DNA of 64,000 bases from Euwallacea fornicatus (lineage: Eukaryota; Arthropoda; Insecta; Coleoptera; Curculionidae), in NCBI RefSeq assembly GCF_040115645.1, contig NC_089562.1:2728001-2792000 (forward strand), in the 5' to 3' direction. Position 1 is the stretch's first letter, and each line of letters starts with the position of its first letter. This document shows, one piece after another, positions 51,501-61,073 of this stretch. The position numbers and the translations under genes were made by a program. The notes beneath the pieces were generated by a model. The model searched no databases, was not told where the DNA came from, and saw only the letters and a list, made by a program, of their open reading frames with translations.

Positions 51501-52392
51501 TGAAGGTTCCTCAAGCAGCCCAACTACACCCGAATCAACTGAGAGTAGTAGTACAGATATTCCTAGTATTTCAACTGAAACTACGATAAAAGGTTCTTCT
51601 GATAGTACGAACAGAACCACACCAACAGCAACAACGGAAGGTAGTACAGAATTTAGCGGCTCAACCGGAAATCCCACTGAAAGATCATCTTCAACTATTA
51701 CCCTTCCTTCTGTGGTGACGGAAGAAAGCAGCACAAGTACTATTCAAAATAGTACTGAGCCATTCATCTCTACTGAAACAACTACAGGGGATACTTCCAG
51801 CACCACTCCTTCTCCAATTATATTTACATGCCCTGGTGTAGGCAAATATCCGGACACGACAGATTGCTCCAAGTATCATCTTTGTGTTAACATCTCAGGA
51901 GTGTACTACGATTTAGAAGGAACGTGTCCGAGTGAAACGCGTTTTGACCCTTATAACTTAATTTGCACGACTTCACCCGTCCAATGCCCCGGAGAAAGAA
52001 CTTTAAATTGTACGAACGAGACTATTTCCGCACACCCTGATAAGTGTAACCGGTACTATTCGTGTAGCTGGAATTATATCTTGAACAAATATGACCTAAA
52101 GCAGTACTTATGTGCGGTAAACGAAAAATATGACGAACAATCTAAATCTTGTGTGACATCGACTGACTGCCATCCGGACAATTCGGACGAATTTACATGT
52201 CGTGACGTAGGATCGTACCCTGTGGATTACAACTGTTCCGACTTTTACTATTGCGAGTTAACAAGTAATAATACGTTAACTAAAACTGTGAAAAGTTGCG
52301 GAGATACTGCCTTGTTTGACAGGGCTAAAAAGAAGTGCCGTAAAGCGTGTCTAGTAACCAATTGTCCGTTTAATAATGTGGATATTGAATAA
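36570..52392 (+). CDS. Giant secreted mucin with 119-aa tandem repeats and C-terminal chitin-binding peritrophin-A domains
   Basis: Probable insect mucin of a chitin-containing extracellular matrix (peritrophic matrix or cuticle-lined epithelium). Proposed exons are 36570-36627 and 38360-52392 (4696 aa). Exon 1 encodes the start of a clean signal peptide, MRLKLLFSTILVFIPTIQA. Its donor (A|GTATTT) and the acceptor TTTTCAGGCAG|TC join in phase to ICKKCGEEED. The ATG at 38311, inside the big open frame, would give no signal peptide. Next is a Cys-rich CBM14-like segment, then a Thr/Ser-rich stretch, then about 35.7 copies of a 119-aa Ser/Thr/Pro/Gly/Glu repeat (38790-51540), each with two N-glycosylation sequons (NVT, NQS) and dense O-glycosylation potential. 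Three six-Cys peritrophin-A domains end the protein: 51826-51990, 52000-52170 and 52190-52370. An AATAAA follows at about 52457. The family is clear; the exact orthologue is not. Confidence 0.88.
36909..37739. mobile_element. Non-autonomous DNA transposon in the mucin first intron
   Basis: The left end TACAGGGTGGCTTTAAA (36909-36925) and the reverse complement of the right end, TACAAGGTGTCTTTAAA (37723-37739), match at 15 of 17 positions. The size is 831 bp. No transposase reading frame is recognised. The ends belong to the same TACARGGTG class as the 28771 element and start with TA, as expected for Tc1/mariner-type insertion. It lies between the signal-peptide exon and the main mucin exon. 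Confidence 0.65.
38790..51540 (+). repeat. Coding tandem array, 357-bp unit, about 35.7 copies
   Basis: The period is exactly 357 bp (119 codons), so the frame is kept throughout. Counting units from each TPPGNQSES motif (first at about 38970, last full one at about 51108) gives 35 full units plus partial ones at both ends. Units 4-9 are nearly identical in nucleotide sequence. Variants mark sub-families: TTTSES in units 1 and 3; PPANQ in 15, 20 and 23; PTGNQ in 17, 18, 26 and 28; SKV replacing SNV in 30, 32 and 34. Unit 25 is the most diverged and has the array's only Cys codon. Because the unit length is divisible by three, long open frames also appear in other frames of both strands; these are shadows. 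Confidence 0.97.
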
Positions 52393-53481
52393 ATTAACTA
52401 ATTAATGTCCCTTTTATTTTATATTTTTTGTACTCATGTAATTAAGTACATAAGTAATAAAAAATTATTGAGCAGTTTATTTTACGACAATATTGTCTAG
52501 TAAAGCCGTAAAAACAATTATTTTACTTGGAATTATCTCGATTTACCTTTGAAATTCCGCACATCACAGCAAAGAAAAGTGTTTTTTTTTTCTACTGTTT
52601 ATTTTATATCGAAACACAACAGGCCACGTTACCTTTTTAATACTTACCTACCTATAATTTGGTTTTTATTGTTGGGGCGCTGATCTAGATTATAATAATG
52701 AAAAACGGCTCTTAGAGACGAGATTTTAATTTCCAGGAAATGTACATTGGCTAACAACATGTTTCTAAATTAACTGCACGAAAACTCCTTGACTAATATG
52801 TTTTTATCGCCTTGATGCCACTAGTTCAACATTTAGATTCCGTATGGGTGCAACGTCGCATGTAGAGCGCACCCTCCTTTACGATATTCATCAAATTGCA
52901 GAGAATAGTTTTTTTTATGCTTATTTATCTTTACTAGTTTAGTATTTTTATGAAATAAACTTACGAAATTTCAAAAATAAATATCCCGTAATTCTAAAAC
53001 TAACTATTACAAGCAGCGTTTAAATTTCAAAATTAGCATAGAGTCTCAACACTAATTAAAATGGGATATCATTGGAACAACAAATTTGAAATTTTCTTTT
53101 TGGGTCCGAATTTTAATGAACAAATGGGTAAGCGTACTCGGAGGAAATCTAGCGCAAATAAAAGCTAAATTTGCATCTAAATATGTACATAAAAACTGTG
53201 TCTAAACCTAAAACCTAACCTAACTTCAAAAAATGTAAAAAAAAACATTCTCAATTTCACCGGCAAATAGCCCCATTTTCATATGCTTTAAGCATCAGTT
53301 TTACTAAAAAACTGCAGCGATACGTACGCACTTTATTTTAAGTAATTCAGAAAACTAAAAAGACCCTTATATACTTCTTAAAGTAGTTTAGTTAATTTAG
53401 TAGCAGTAAGTTGGACCATCTAGCTGTATTGCTATTGTTTAAATAACAAACATTTCATCACGTACTTCTCACAAACTCTGC
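52393..53481. other. Mucin 3' UTR and upstream region of the Zucchini-like gene
   Basis: AATAAA at about 52457 can serve the mucin mRNA. The rest is AT-rich with no recognised gene. An AACCTAAAACCTAACCTAAC run at 53204-53224 resembles two insect telomere-type (TTAGG) units, also a frequent promoter-proximal motif in insects. Confidence 0.5.
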
Positions 53482-54263
53482 ATGGACTACACTTTCCGAA
53501 AGGAGCTTTTAGTTTCTATTACAGTTGCTTCAATTTTAAGCCTTCCACTATTCTCCTTCTTCAAGCTTTACAAATCATGGCTGAGACAAAGAAAGATTTT
53601 CAAAGAGAAAATGCTATTTCACCAGAGACACAACTGTATTGTCACATACCGAACAAAAGGGGAGATTTCTGGTTGGCCAGGTGCCAAACATTCCCCCAAA
53701 GGAATAATAGACACTCTTTTCAATCCCATTATATATTTTATTCAAACAGCAAATGAATCTATAGATATTGCTGTTATGCTTGTGAATGTTCATGCAATTT
53801 TTGATGAGCTGAGCAAAGCCAAAAAGCGTGGGATTAAAATCAGGATTTTATGTAATTTTAGACATATTGAGTCAATGAAGAATGAAATTAGAAAACTTCA
53901 AGCTGACGGTGAGTCTAACAAAGATGAATTTGAATTTTAAATTGACTCTAGATATGTATCGCCTTATTTATTGTAGGTGTGGAATTTCAGTTTTTTGTCA
54001 GTGGCACTGGTTTAGATTCCATAATGCATCACAAATTTATTCTTAAAGATTATACTGAAGAGGGTGGTTTCTTATGTACAGGATCCTTAAATTTTAGTTC
54101 ATCGTCAGTTGTTAACAATTATGAACATATTATTTTTCTGTCCTGTCATCATCTGGTATCAGTGTTTCAAACAAATTTTAACGAATGTTGGAAAAATTTT
54201 ACCATCGACAATAAGGGACTTGTTAATAAAACCATACTAAAGGCTGCTGAAATAGAACTGTAA
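53482..54263 (+). CDS. zuc: Zucchini/PLD6-like mitochondrial phospholipase D-family nuclease
   Basis: PLD6/Zucchini sits on the mitochondrial outer membrane and acts as the endonuclease that makes piRNA 5' ends. Two exons, 53482-53908 and 53977-54263, give 237 aa. An N-terminal membrane anchor (about 9-29) is followed by a basic stretch and one PLD domain with the single HKD motif His160-x-Lys162-x4-Asp167 (HHKFILKD) and GSLNFSSSS. The order SIDIAVML, RGIKIRIL, HHKF, GSLN and NNYEHI, then a Trp-Lys-Asn-Phe end, follows PLD6. As in that family, a single HKD means it must work as a dimer. The Cys/His zinc-binding motif between anchor and PLD fold is not evident: only Cys52 is present there. It is either a diverged Zucchini or a paralogue. 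Confidence 0.82.
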
Positions 54264-55289
54264 ACTATTAGTTGCAAGATTGTTAGTTATAGGTCCTACC
54301 TAATTACATAAAGTTCTTTCATGTTTACATAGTACATTTTGTTTACATATGTATCAGATATGTGCATTTGATCTTAATATCTGCATTAAGACTGCGGATA
54401 ATATAAAACATTGAGATTCTTAATTTGTCTCTATAAATATCCTAACAAAAATACACACACTTCTCAAGTTTTCCCAAACTTCTTGAAACATTACCACATA
54501 CAAAACCAACAAAAAAAACATTGTTTCTTCGCGAATCTCACTCAAGACAACCTAAAGTTGAGTCGAGTCAATATATTTTCTTAAAAGAAGTTTGATAGGT
54601 ATAGCCTTTAAGCAATGAGAGAGAATGGAGTAATAGTTTATGGAGTGAGATACTACGAATCTTCTGTTCTAATTTTGAAAGCGTATTCCTGATAATAATT
54701 TTAAGGATGAGAAGAGACAACTGTGATTCACCAATTTGTTTTGAAAAACCGTCAACTTTTTCGATATATGTTAGAATACAAATTGGATATCTGGGAAATA
54801 TCAAATTTGACCAATAAATCAATCCTGATTAATCTTCTTCATAAAAACTAAAACTGAAATGCAAAAATCATTTCAGCATAACTTTAATGATCTTGCATTT
54901 TTTAGGATTTATGTTCTCTCAGAGTGTTTGATATGTTTCAAAATAATTTACTAAGTTGATTGTAGAAAGAGTTAATTTTAAAAAGGATAATAAAATACAT
55001 TTAAATCTATTCAAATAATTTATTTAAATACCTATCTATCTAACAACATTGGTATATTATCGGTAAACTTACAATATACATAAATAACTCGTGATCCTTA
55101 AGCAAAACTTGCAATGGGCAGTCAACCGTAAACGTAAGACATTAATTAAACAATTTAGTATTTACCATTATACATCCAACTAACTGATGGACTAATCCCA
55201 GACATGTTTCTGATATTTCAACACCTACGCGAGGTTTTTTTAATGATCACTCCTTGCAATATTTCACTGAAGCAATACTCTTAATGAGT
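54264..55289. other. Intergenic region between convergent Zucchini-like gene and WDR70
   Basis: AT-rich 3' flanks of two converging genes. No RNA gene, coding region or structured element is recognised here. Confidence 0.5.
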
Positions 55290-58200
55290 TTATGATAGTT
55301 TACTTTTCTTGGGATTCGGTTCCCCTTCGCCGCCCTCTTCTTGAGACGTGGACGCATATATGGTTTTCGGTTGCGTTTTCGCATAAGCAGGAGCAATCCA
55401 GTAGGGATTTTCTGCTGCGTCTTTAGCATACTTGAGAATTGCCTCTCTTGGGTCTTGATCATCGTCAACTCTTTTACTCAATCCCAAATTCCTTATTACG
55501 AAGCTGCTTAAAGTACCTCCACTTGACGCCACCCTACCACCTATAAAAAAAAGTAACTAAAAAAAAAAACGTTTTATGCTTGAAAAATGACAAAAAGTCA
55601 TGTGATTCTGTGTATATTAAAAGAAAAATGTCCTATTTTTAAAGTGTGTTTCTTACCTTGGCCTGAGGTTATGGGAAGGTCCGGTCTCTTTGATTTCAAT
55701 GGATCCAAACGATCTTTCTCCATTTGCTTCCTACTCGTTTTCCTCCTCTCTTGCCTGAACAAAGGCAAAGCATGTGGAGTAATTACTTGCTGGGTACTCA
55801 TCACCTCCGAGTGCTGTGCTTTTCTGTGTTTCTTTAAATTATTTAATCATTTATTGTTTTGGCTGTTAATAAAGTTGGGACAATATTCCAAAACGGAATG
55901 CCAACCGAAATATGAGGCGAATTAACATAACGTTAAATAGCAATCGAAATCACTAATAATGTTTATGATTGGTTTTATACCAATTAAAATACACGAAATA
56001 CAATCCTTGTTTCTCACATTTCTGAACACCTTTCGGAAAGTTTAACGTTCATTTAGCAAAATTACAAATCCCATAATCATTGCTTTAACAAATGGTAAAT
56101 ACCTACCTTTACAACACATAATGTGACACCTCTCATACTCTTACTTTCGTCATAAAAGCATTTCACAGTACCATCACCGTTCCCGACAAATATTTGATTT
56201 AATTTGGGGTGCCAGTTGAGTTTTATGGTATGCGATTGGGTGACTGGTACTGATTTCGCCAAGTTGAAAGTACTCGTCTCATAAAAGTTAATGTGACCAG
56301 TGGTTTCGCCTAAAAACAGAATGGAATATTGTAAGCGATCGTATAGTGGAGATATATTAAAATTTTTATTTTGCGACAATAATAATATTGGTTAGAGAGA
56401 TTATTGCTATAGCATTAGACAACATATTCTTCTTGAATTCTTTTTCTTTGCTTTATTTATCAAGCAAAAAAATTTATAAGAATAATTCATCGTACCCCTT
56501 TTTAAGGACATGGCAGTAACCACCAAAGAATCATTAGGGCTGAAAATTGCATCTGTCGTATCATATCTTGCAAACAAGTTTCCTTTTGAGTGGACAGATT
56601 GTTTTAAATTTCTCAAATCCCACAATTTAAGCGTTTCATCTAAACTTCTAGTCAGTAAATTATCGCCTACATGGGAGTAAACTATACTTGAAATTTCCAC
56701 TGGATCATGAGCTTTTCGGACTTGACTTACTGGTGCAACAGAAACTTTCCTACAATTAAAAAAAAAACTAATATAACAAAACACATGAACTTACTTTGTT
56801 GAAAGTGCTAAAAACAATAATTAAAAAATTAATGAGATGAAATTATTAATACCTTAAGTCCCACAATTGAATTGATCCATCATTACAACCACAAGCTACC
56901 ACTTTCCCATCCCTGTGATAAGAAATTGCAGTTGGCGAAGTTTTTAAACCATTCTGAGCTCTGCATTTAATTATGTGTTTATGCTGTTTCCCTTCACCCC
57001 AAAAATCCCATGTCCGAACAGTACCTACACAGAAAGTTTACCAAAAAAGTTCAAACAAATCTTGGAAGCACAAAAAGAAAAGAAAAAAATATATTGATAT
57101 ATTATTTGCAATTAACACAAAAATGATATGTCACTTTAAAATTTACTGGAAAGTTCCAATGAATAGTTCCACCAAAAAAAAGGGGGGAAATGAAGTCATG
57201 AAATATACTTACCATCTGAACTGGTAGTCAAAAACTCTTCCTTTAACTGAGGATTAAATGAACCTGCCAACAGAGTGCCAGTATGTCCTTTTGTCCTTGC
57301 CATATCTGTGATGTACATATCTCCCTTTATTGTTTCTAATTTTTCAAAACCATCCCTATCAATAACCTTAGCTTGACTTGCACCTGATATAACTAGTAGA
57401 AGATCTCCAGTATTTGAGTAATGTAGGGCTCGAATAGGGTGATTTTCAGCTGGCTGTAACATTCTAAAACTGCGCAAGTTTGAATCCATGCCCGCAAAAT
57501 CCCAAAAGCTGACTTCGTAGTCCACAGAACCTTAAAGAATATGAGTGGTTTTTCCAATGTTATCAAAAAGACAACAATTTAAGATAGCTACTGAAAGCAA
57601 CATCACTGTCAATATTCTATATTTGTATATGCATTGTATGACATGGCTTTCAGCTATAATTCTAATATGCAAAAAGTTTTTAAATGAAAGAAAAACTAGG
57701 ATAAAAATATCTACCTGATGCCAATCTAGCTCCACTTGGATCCAATGTAAGTGCAGTAACAGCTTTATTTCCATGCCTCATACTTGTGTTTGCCTGCAAG
57801 GGCATAAAATAATCATTGATGCTGACATCTTCAACATCACTATCGCTGTCACTAGAAGTCCCTTGCTCAGTCCTTGTAGCTGCCTCTTTTTTGAAACTAT
57901 CAGGAAGGGGTGGTCCGATAAAATCATCCTCATCATCACTACTACTTTCAGCATCTTGTTCTGGTGGTTTATCTTCTTCCACTGTCTTTGTTAATTGTTT
58001 GGCTGTTTCTTTTACTTGGGTCATCAGTTCCTTTAATATGACATAGAAGTAAATATTTATTTACATAGTTAGAGAAAAAAGTGATGCTTTACCACACCTT
58101 GCTTACAGTTGATTGGCAATTAATTGCAGTAAAGACACTATATTTTTATATGTAATAATAAATGTTAAGTGCAATATTTTTCCTACAAGGGTATAAGTGA

Positions 58201-59144
58201 TAACTTGATGCTGGAGAATATTAATTTAATTCATTTTGAGCTTGTGGCGGAGCTGGTAGCGGAGCAACTGTCAGGCTTGACAATGTGACGTACCCTAGGG
58301 TGACCCTTCGGTTCCCTAGGTACTCCAGAACCCGGTGAAAAATCTTCCCCTAGCACTTCCGGCAGGTCATTCTAGAACATTCTGCCGGAAGGGAAAAAAG
58401 AGCCTGGGTTAACCCGCACCTGCGCGGCCCCCTTTTTTTCTGGGTTTTTATAGCAGGGGATCTGGGAAGACTATAAAAAGGGCCCAACCAAGATTACAGA
58501 GCAAAGAGCGGATTCCGTTTGACTCTGATAATAAATGACCCACCAAATAGCGACCCAAAAAGCGCGATTACGAATAAATTGAGTTCGCTCAATTTTTCGT
58601 TGATTTTACGGGGTTTTTTAGTGGGTGAAACCCCACACAGGTTGGATGCACGGGCGCCAGTATCGTCTTCCGGCAAGATTTTTTATCCCCGGGGTCGCGT
58701 CCCAAAAAAAAAAAAAATCTCAAGAGCAGACACGGCGAGATAGGTTTTAAGTATCGTGCGAGATTTATTGTCTTCTTTCTTCACAATCATATTTGCGAGC
58801 TAATTTGTACAATATTTACATATTTACACAAGTGCTTAGTCTATTTCTACAACCTCCGTAAACGCAAGTCGGGTAGTGAAAGTGCCTAACTAGCAAACCT
58901 CCGACAAGCTCCCAAAGAGTCAGTCAGATATTCAATTAATACTTACCTGTATATCAAAAGTTTTTGCCTTTTTACCAAAACTAGCAATTCCCATAACATT
59001 TTTAATTTCTTGAGATTCTCTGTCATCTTCGAGGTTTTCTATAACTTTGGGAGGCCCAAAAGTACCGATAGTTCCAGTAGGTTTCACAGGAATTGGGTTT
59101 TTCCCAAAATGCCCACTGATTTTTCCGAATGAAATTTTTTTCAT
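55290..59144 (-). CDS. WDR70: WDR70, WD40-repeat nuclear protein
   Basis: WDR70 is a nuclear WD40 protein linked to H2B ubiquitination and DNA-break repair. Eight exons close in frame to 628 aa (human about 654): 59144-58947, 58030-57715, 57530-57213, 57024-56853, 56749-56496, 56309-56107, 55831-55657 and 55540-55290. An N-terminal region begins MKKISFGKISGHFGKNPIPV. An acidic Ser/Asp stretch (SSSDDEDDF) with PPLPDSF follows, then the seven-bladed WD40 propeller with GSIQLWDLR and TLKLWDLRNL. The strongly conserved C-terminal tail has ITPHALPLFRQERRK, KQMEKDRLDPLKSKRPDLP, GGTLSSFVIRNLGL and YWIAPAYAKTQPKT. It ends in a basic KKSKLS. Intron 1 (58031-58946) contains a solo LTR. Divergent from the DHHC gene. 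Confidence 0.95.
58243..58906 (+). mobile_element. Solo LTR of an LTR retrotransposon, flanked by a 4-bp AGCT target duplication
   Basis: 664 bp starting TGTGGCGGAG and ending CTCCGACA, that is TGT...ACA with related inverted ends. It is flanked by AGCT on both sides (58239-58242 and 58907-58910), as expected for a 4-bp target-site duplication. Inside, in plus orientation, are a TATA box (TATAAAA at 58472-58478) and AATAAA signals near 58533 and 58573, and a 14-A run at about 58706. The element is much richer in GC than its surroundings. No internal coding region remains, so it arose by LTR-LTR recombination. It lies antisense in WDR70 intron 1. Confidence 0.8.
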
Positions 59145-59713
59145 TTTGAAAACTCGAAACGAAGCAACAACAAATATGCGTAAATGATATCAATTATTGC
59201 TTTATTCCTTGCGAAAACCACATGAAAAGTTAAATTTTTAAGTTAAAACTCGCCAAGAGAACCATACAACTTGTCATAACGGAAACAAAAAAAAATTAAA
59301 TAAATAATACACATAAATAAAAAGAAAAAACCAAGACCCATTGGCCATATTCAGCAGAGTCAACAGTTATCGTCTCTGCTAAATGCGTCCAAAAGCAATA
59401 ACTAGGATAGTAATGTATTTATTAATTTAGATACCAATAAGTATTTTATTAAAATTCCTTTAATAAAAAGTCCGAGTAAGGAATCTAAAAAACTAATCAG
59501 TTTCATCTTTAATAAGGGTCAATTGTGAATTTAAAGTATCGAAAAAACTGTTTCCGCATCGGTGTAAAAACCGTGGAGAGGACTACTTCTTTGTAGATTA
59601 TTTTCACGCCGCTACGGTGCAGTTGATACTTGACAAATGAGATTGATAAGAAAATGTAAATATTTGCCACAAAATTCAAAAGATTATTTATCATCAAAAA
59701 ACTGGAAAGAAAT
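59145..59713. promoter_or_regulatory. Divergent promoter region between WDR70 and the DHHC gene
   Basis: 569 bp between opposing start codons, with no other gene. No TATA or DRE motif was recognised. Shared regulation is inferred from spacing only. Confidence 0.4.
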
Positions 59714-60541
59714 ATGGTAATTCGAAAAAAGATATATTCAAAGTCACTCGGTGATGCCTGTGTTACTACATTCATGTTTGCCATAATCCCAGTAATATAT
59801 TATTTTGAGTTGTGGATAGTGCTACCCCGTTTCCATGAACCATGGGGCGTCACCTATATTTTCCACTTTCTTATGGGAAATTTTATCCTCCTAAACGTTT
59901 CTTCAAACTTAGTCGCCATTATCCTGACTGACACCAGCATTTCCGGAAAAATTTTACCATCAGATGTTGCAAAAAACTGGAGGTTTTGTTCAGTTTGCGA
60001 GACCTTGGCCCCTCCGCGGTCTTGGCACTGCCCCTCTTGCAACGCATGCATTTTAAAAAGGGATCATCATTGCATGTTTACAAGTTGCTGTATAGGACAC
60101 AACAACCATAGATTTTTCCTAGTTTTTGTATTTTACATCTTTATTGCCACTTTATATTCAACAGTATTCAACATTCAATTTATTTACCACTATGTTAAGT
60201 TTGATTCATGGATTTCTGTAGTTAAAATAGTGTTTCCCTTAGCCACTTTGTTTTTAGAATGGACTGAAAACCAGCTGTATCTTTCCTTTATACTGATAGT
60301 TATGTTAGGATGCTTTTTTACAGCTGCATTGTTGGTTTATCAGTTGCGTTTAATATTAAATGGCTTAGTTACTTATGAGAGAAATGAAAAGTTGAGCATG
60401 TATGATCGGGGCAAACTTGACAATTTGAAAGTTGTCTTAGGGAAAAGGTGGATGCTGGTGTGGATTAGCCCTTTTATGGAAAGTGAGCTACCATGTGATG
60501 GAGTAATTTGGGAAACTAGCAATTCTATGAAAGCAAAATAA
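59714..60541 (+). CDS. DHHC-family palmitoyltransferase (ZDHHC24-like)
   Basis: Integral-membrane S-acyltransferase that attaches palmitate to Cys of target proteins. It is a single exon of 275 aa with four predicted membrane helices (about 16-34, 44-66, 136-160 and 192-216). The cytoplasmic Cys-rich domain between helices 2 and 3 carries the zinc-binding Cys/His pattern FCSVCETLAPPRSWHCPSC, then the catalytic RDHHC (Asp117-His118-His119-Cys120). CCIGHNNHRFF follows, in the place of the common CVGxxNYRYF. The short C-terminus and overall length match the ZDHHC24-like group, which is expanded in insects, so the exact orthologue is not assigned. The lack of introns sets it apart from most neighbours and might reflect a retrocopy origin. 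Confidence 0.9.
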   Translation: MVIRKKIYSKSLGDACVTTFMFAIIPVIYYFELWIVLPRFHEPWGVTYIFHFLMGNFILLNVSSNLVAIILTDTSISGKILPSDVAKNWRFCSVCETLAPPRSWHCPSCNACILKRDHHCMFTSCCIGHNNHRFFLVFVFYIFIATLYSTVFNIQFIYHYVKFDSWISVVKIVFPLATLFLEWTENQLYLSFILIVMLGCFFTAALLVYQLRLILNGLVTYERNEKLSMYDRGKLDNLKVVLGKRWMLVWISPFMESELPCDGVIWETSNSMKAK

Positions 60542-61073
60542 TTTAATAAATGTATAAGAAAGTTAAATTAAAAAATACTCAGTTCTTAATATTTTTATAT
60601 ACAGATGTCTTTGGAACAAACTGTTTTACATATTTTACTGTTACCATTCATTTTGCTCTATTTTTGAGAATTTTTATCTCGTCAATATTAAATTATAAAT
60701 GTTTTTTCTATATGGATTAAAAACAATACTTAGTAAGAGGAGTGATATATCCAACAGGGATAGTCCCTTTCTATAATGTTATATTTTGACTATTACTATA
60801 TTTATTTTTTACAGTTCCATATACAAGGCGTTTCTTAAATATACGGCGCAAAGTTAAGAGATTTTCAAGTTAATATAAGAAAAAAGTTGTTACAAACATA
60901 TGTCTAAACACTATACCATTATTAAATGGTGAAAATTGAATATGAGTTAATTCAGTTTGAGTATTTTTACCCAACAAATGAGAAGTAATTGTTTTTAATT
61001 TTGACTTAAAGAATATCATCTTAAGCTGGTTATCTATATTTAGAAGTCATCCTGTAAATATATAAAATGTGTT
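60542..61073. other. 3' flanks of convergent DHHC and CMTR2 genes
   Basis: Contains 3' UTR sequence of both genes and the degenerate MITE at 60821-61056. That element may supply part of the CMTR2 3' end, since the CMTR2 stop codon lies only 18 bp beyond it. Confidence 0.45.
60821..61056. repeat. Degenerate 236-bp MITE of the TACARGRYG family
   Basis: The left end ATACAAGGCGTTTCTTAAAT and the reverse complement of the right end, TTACAGGATGACTTCTAAAT, match at 12 of 20 positions. The left end closely resembles the end of the transposon at 28771 (ATACAGGATGTTTCTTAATA). No coding capacity. Confidence 0.5.

Noticed and set aside
53200..53226. CCTAA-type run as an interstitial telomere
   Set aside because: Only two clean units. 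This motif is common near insect promoters, so it does not support a telomere fusion.
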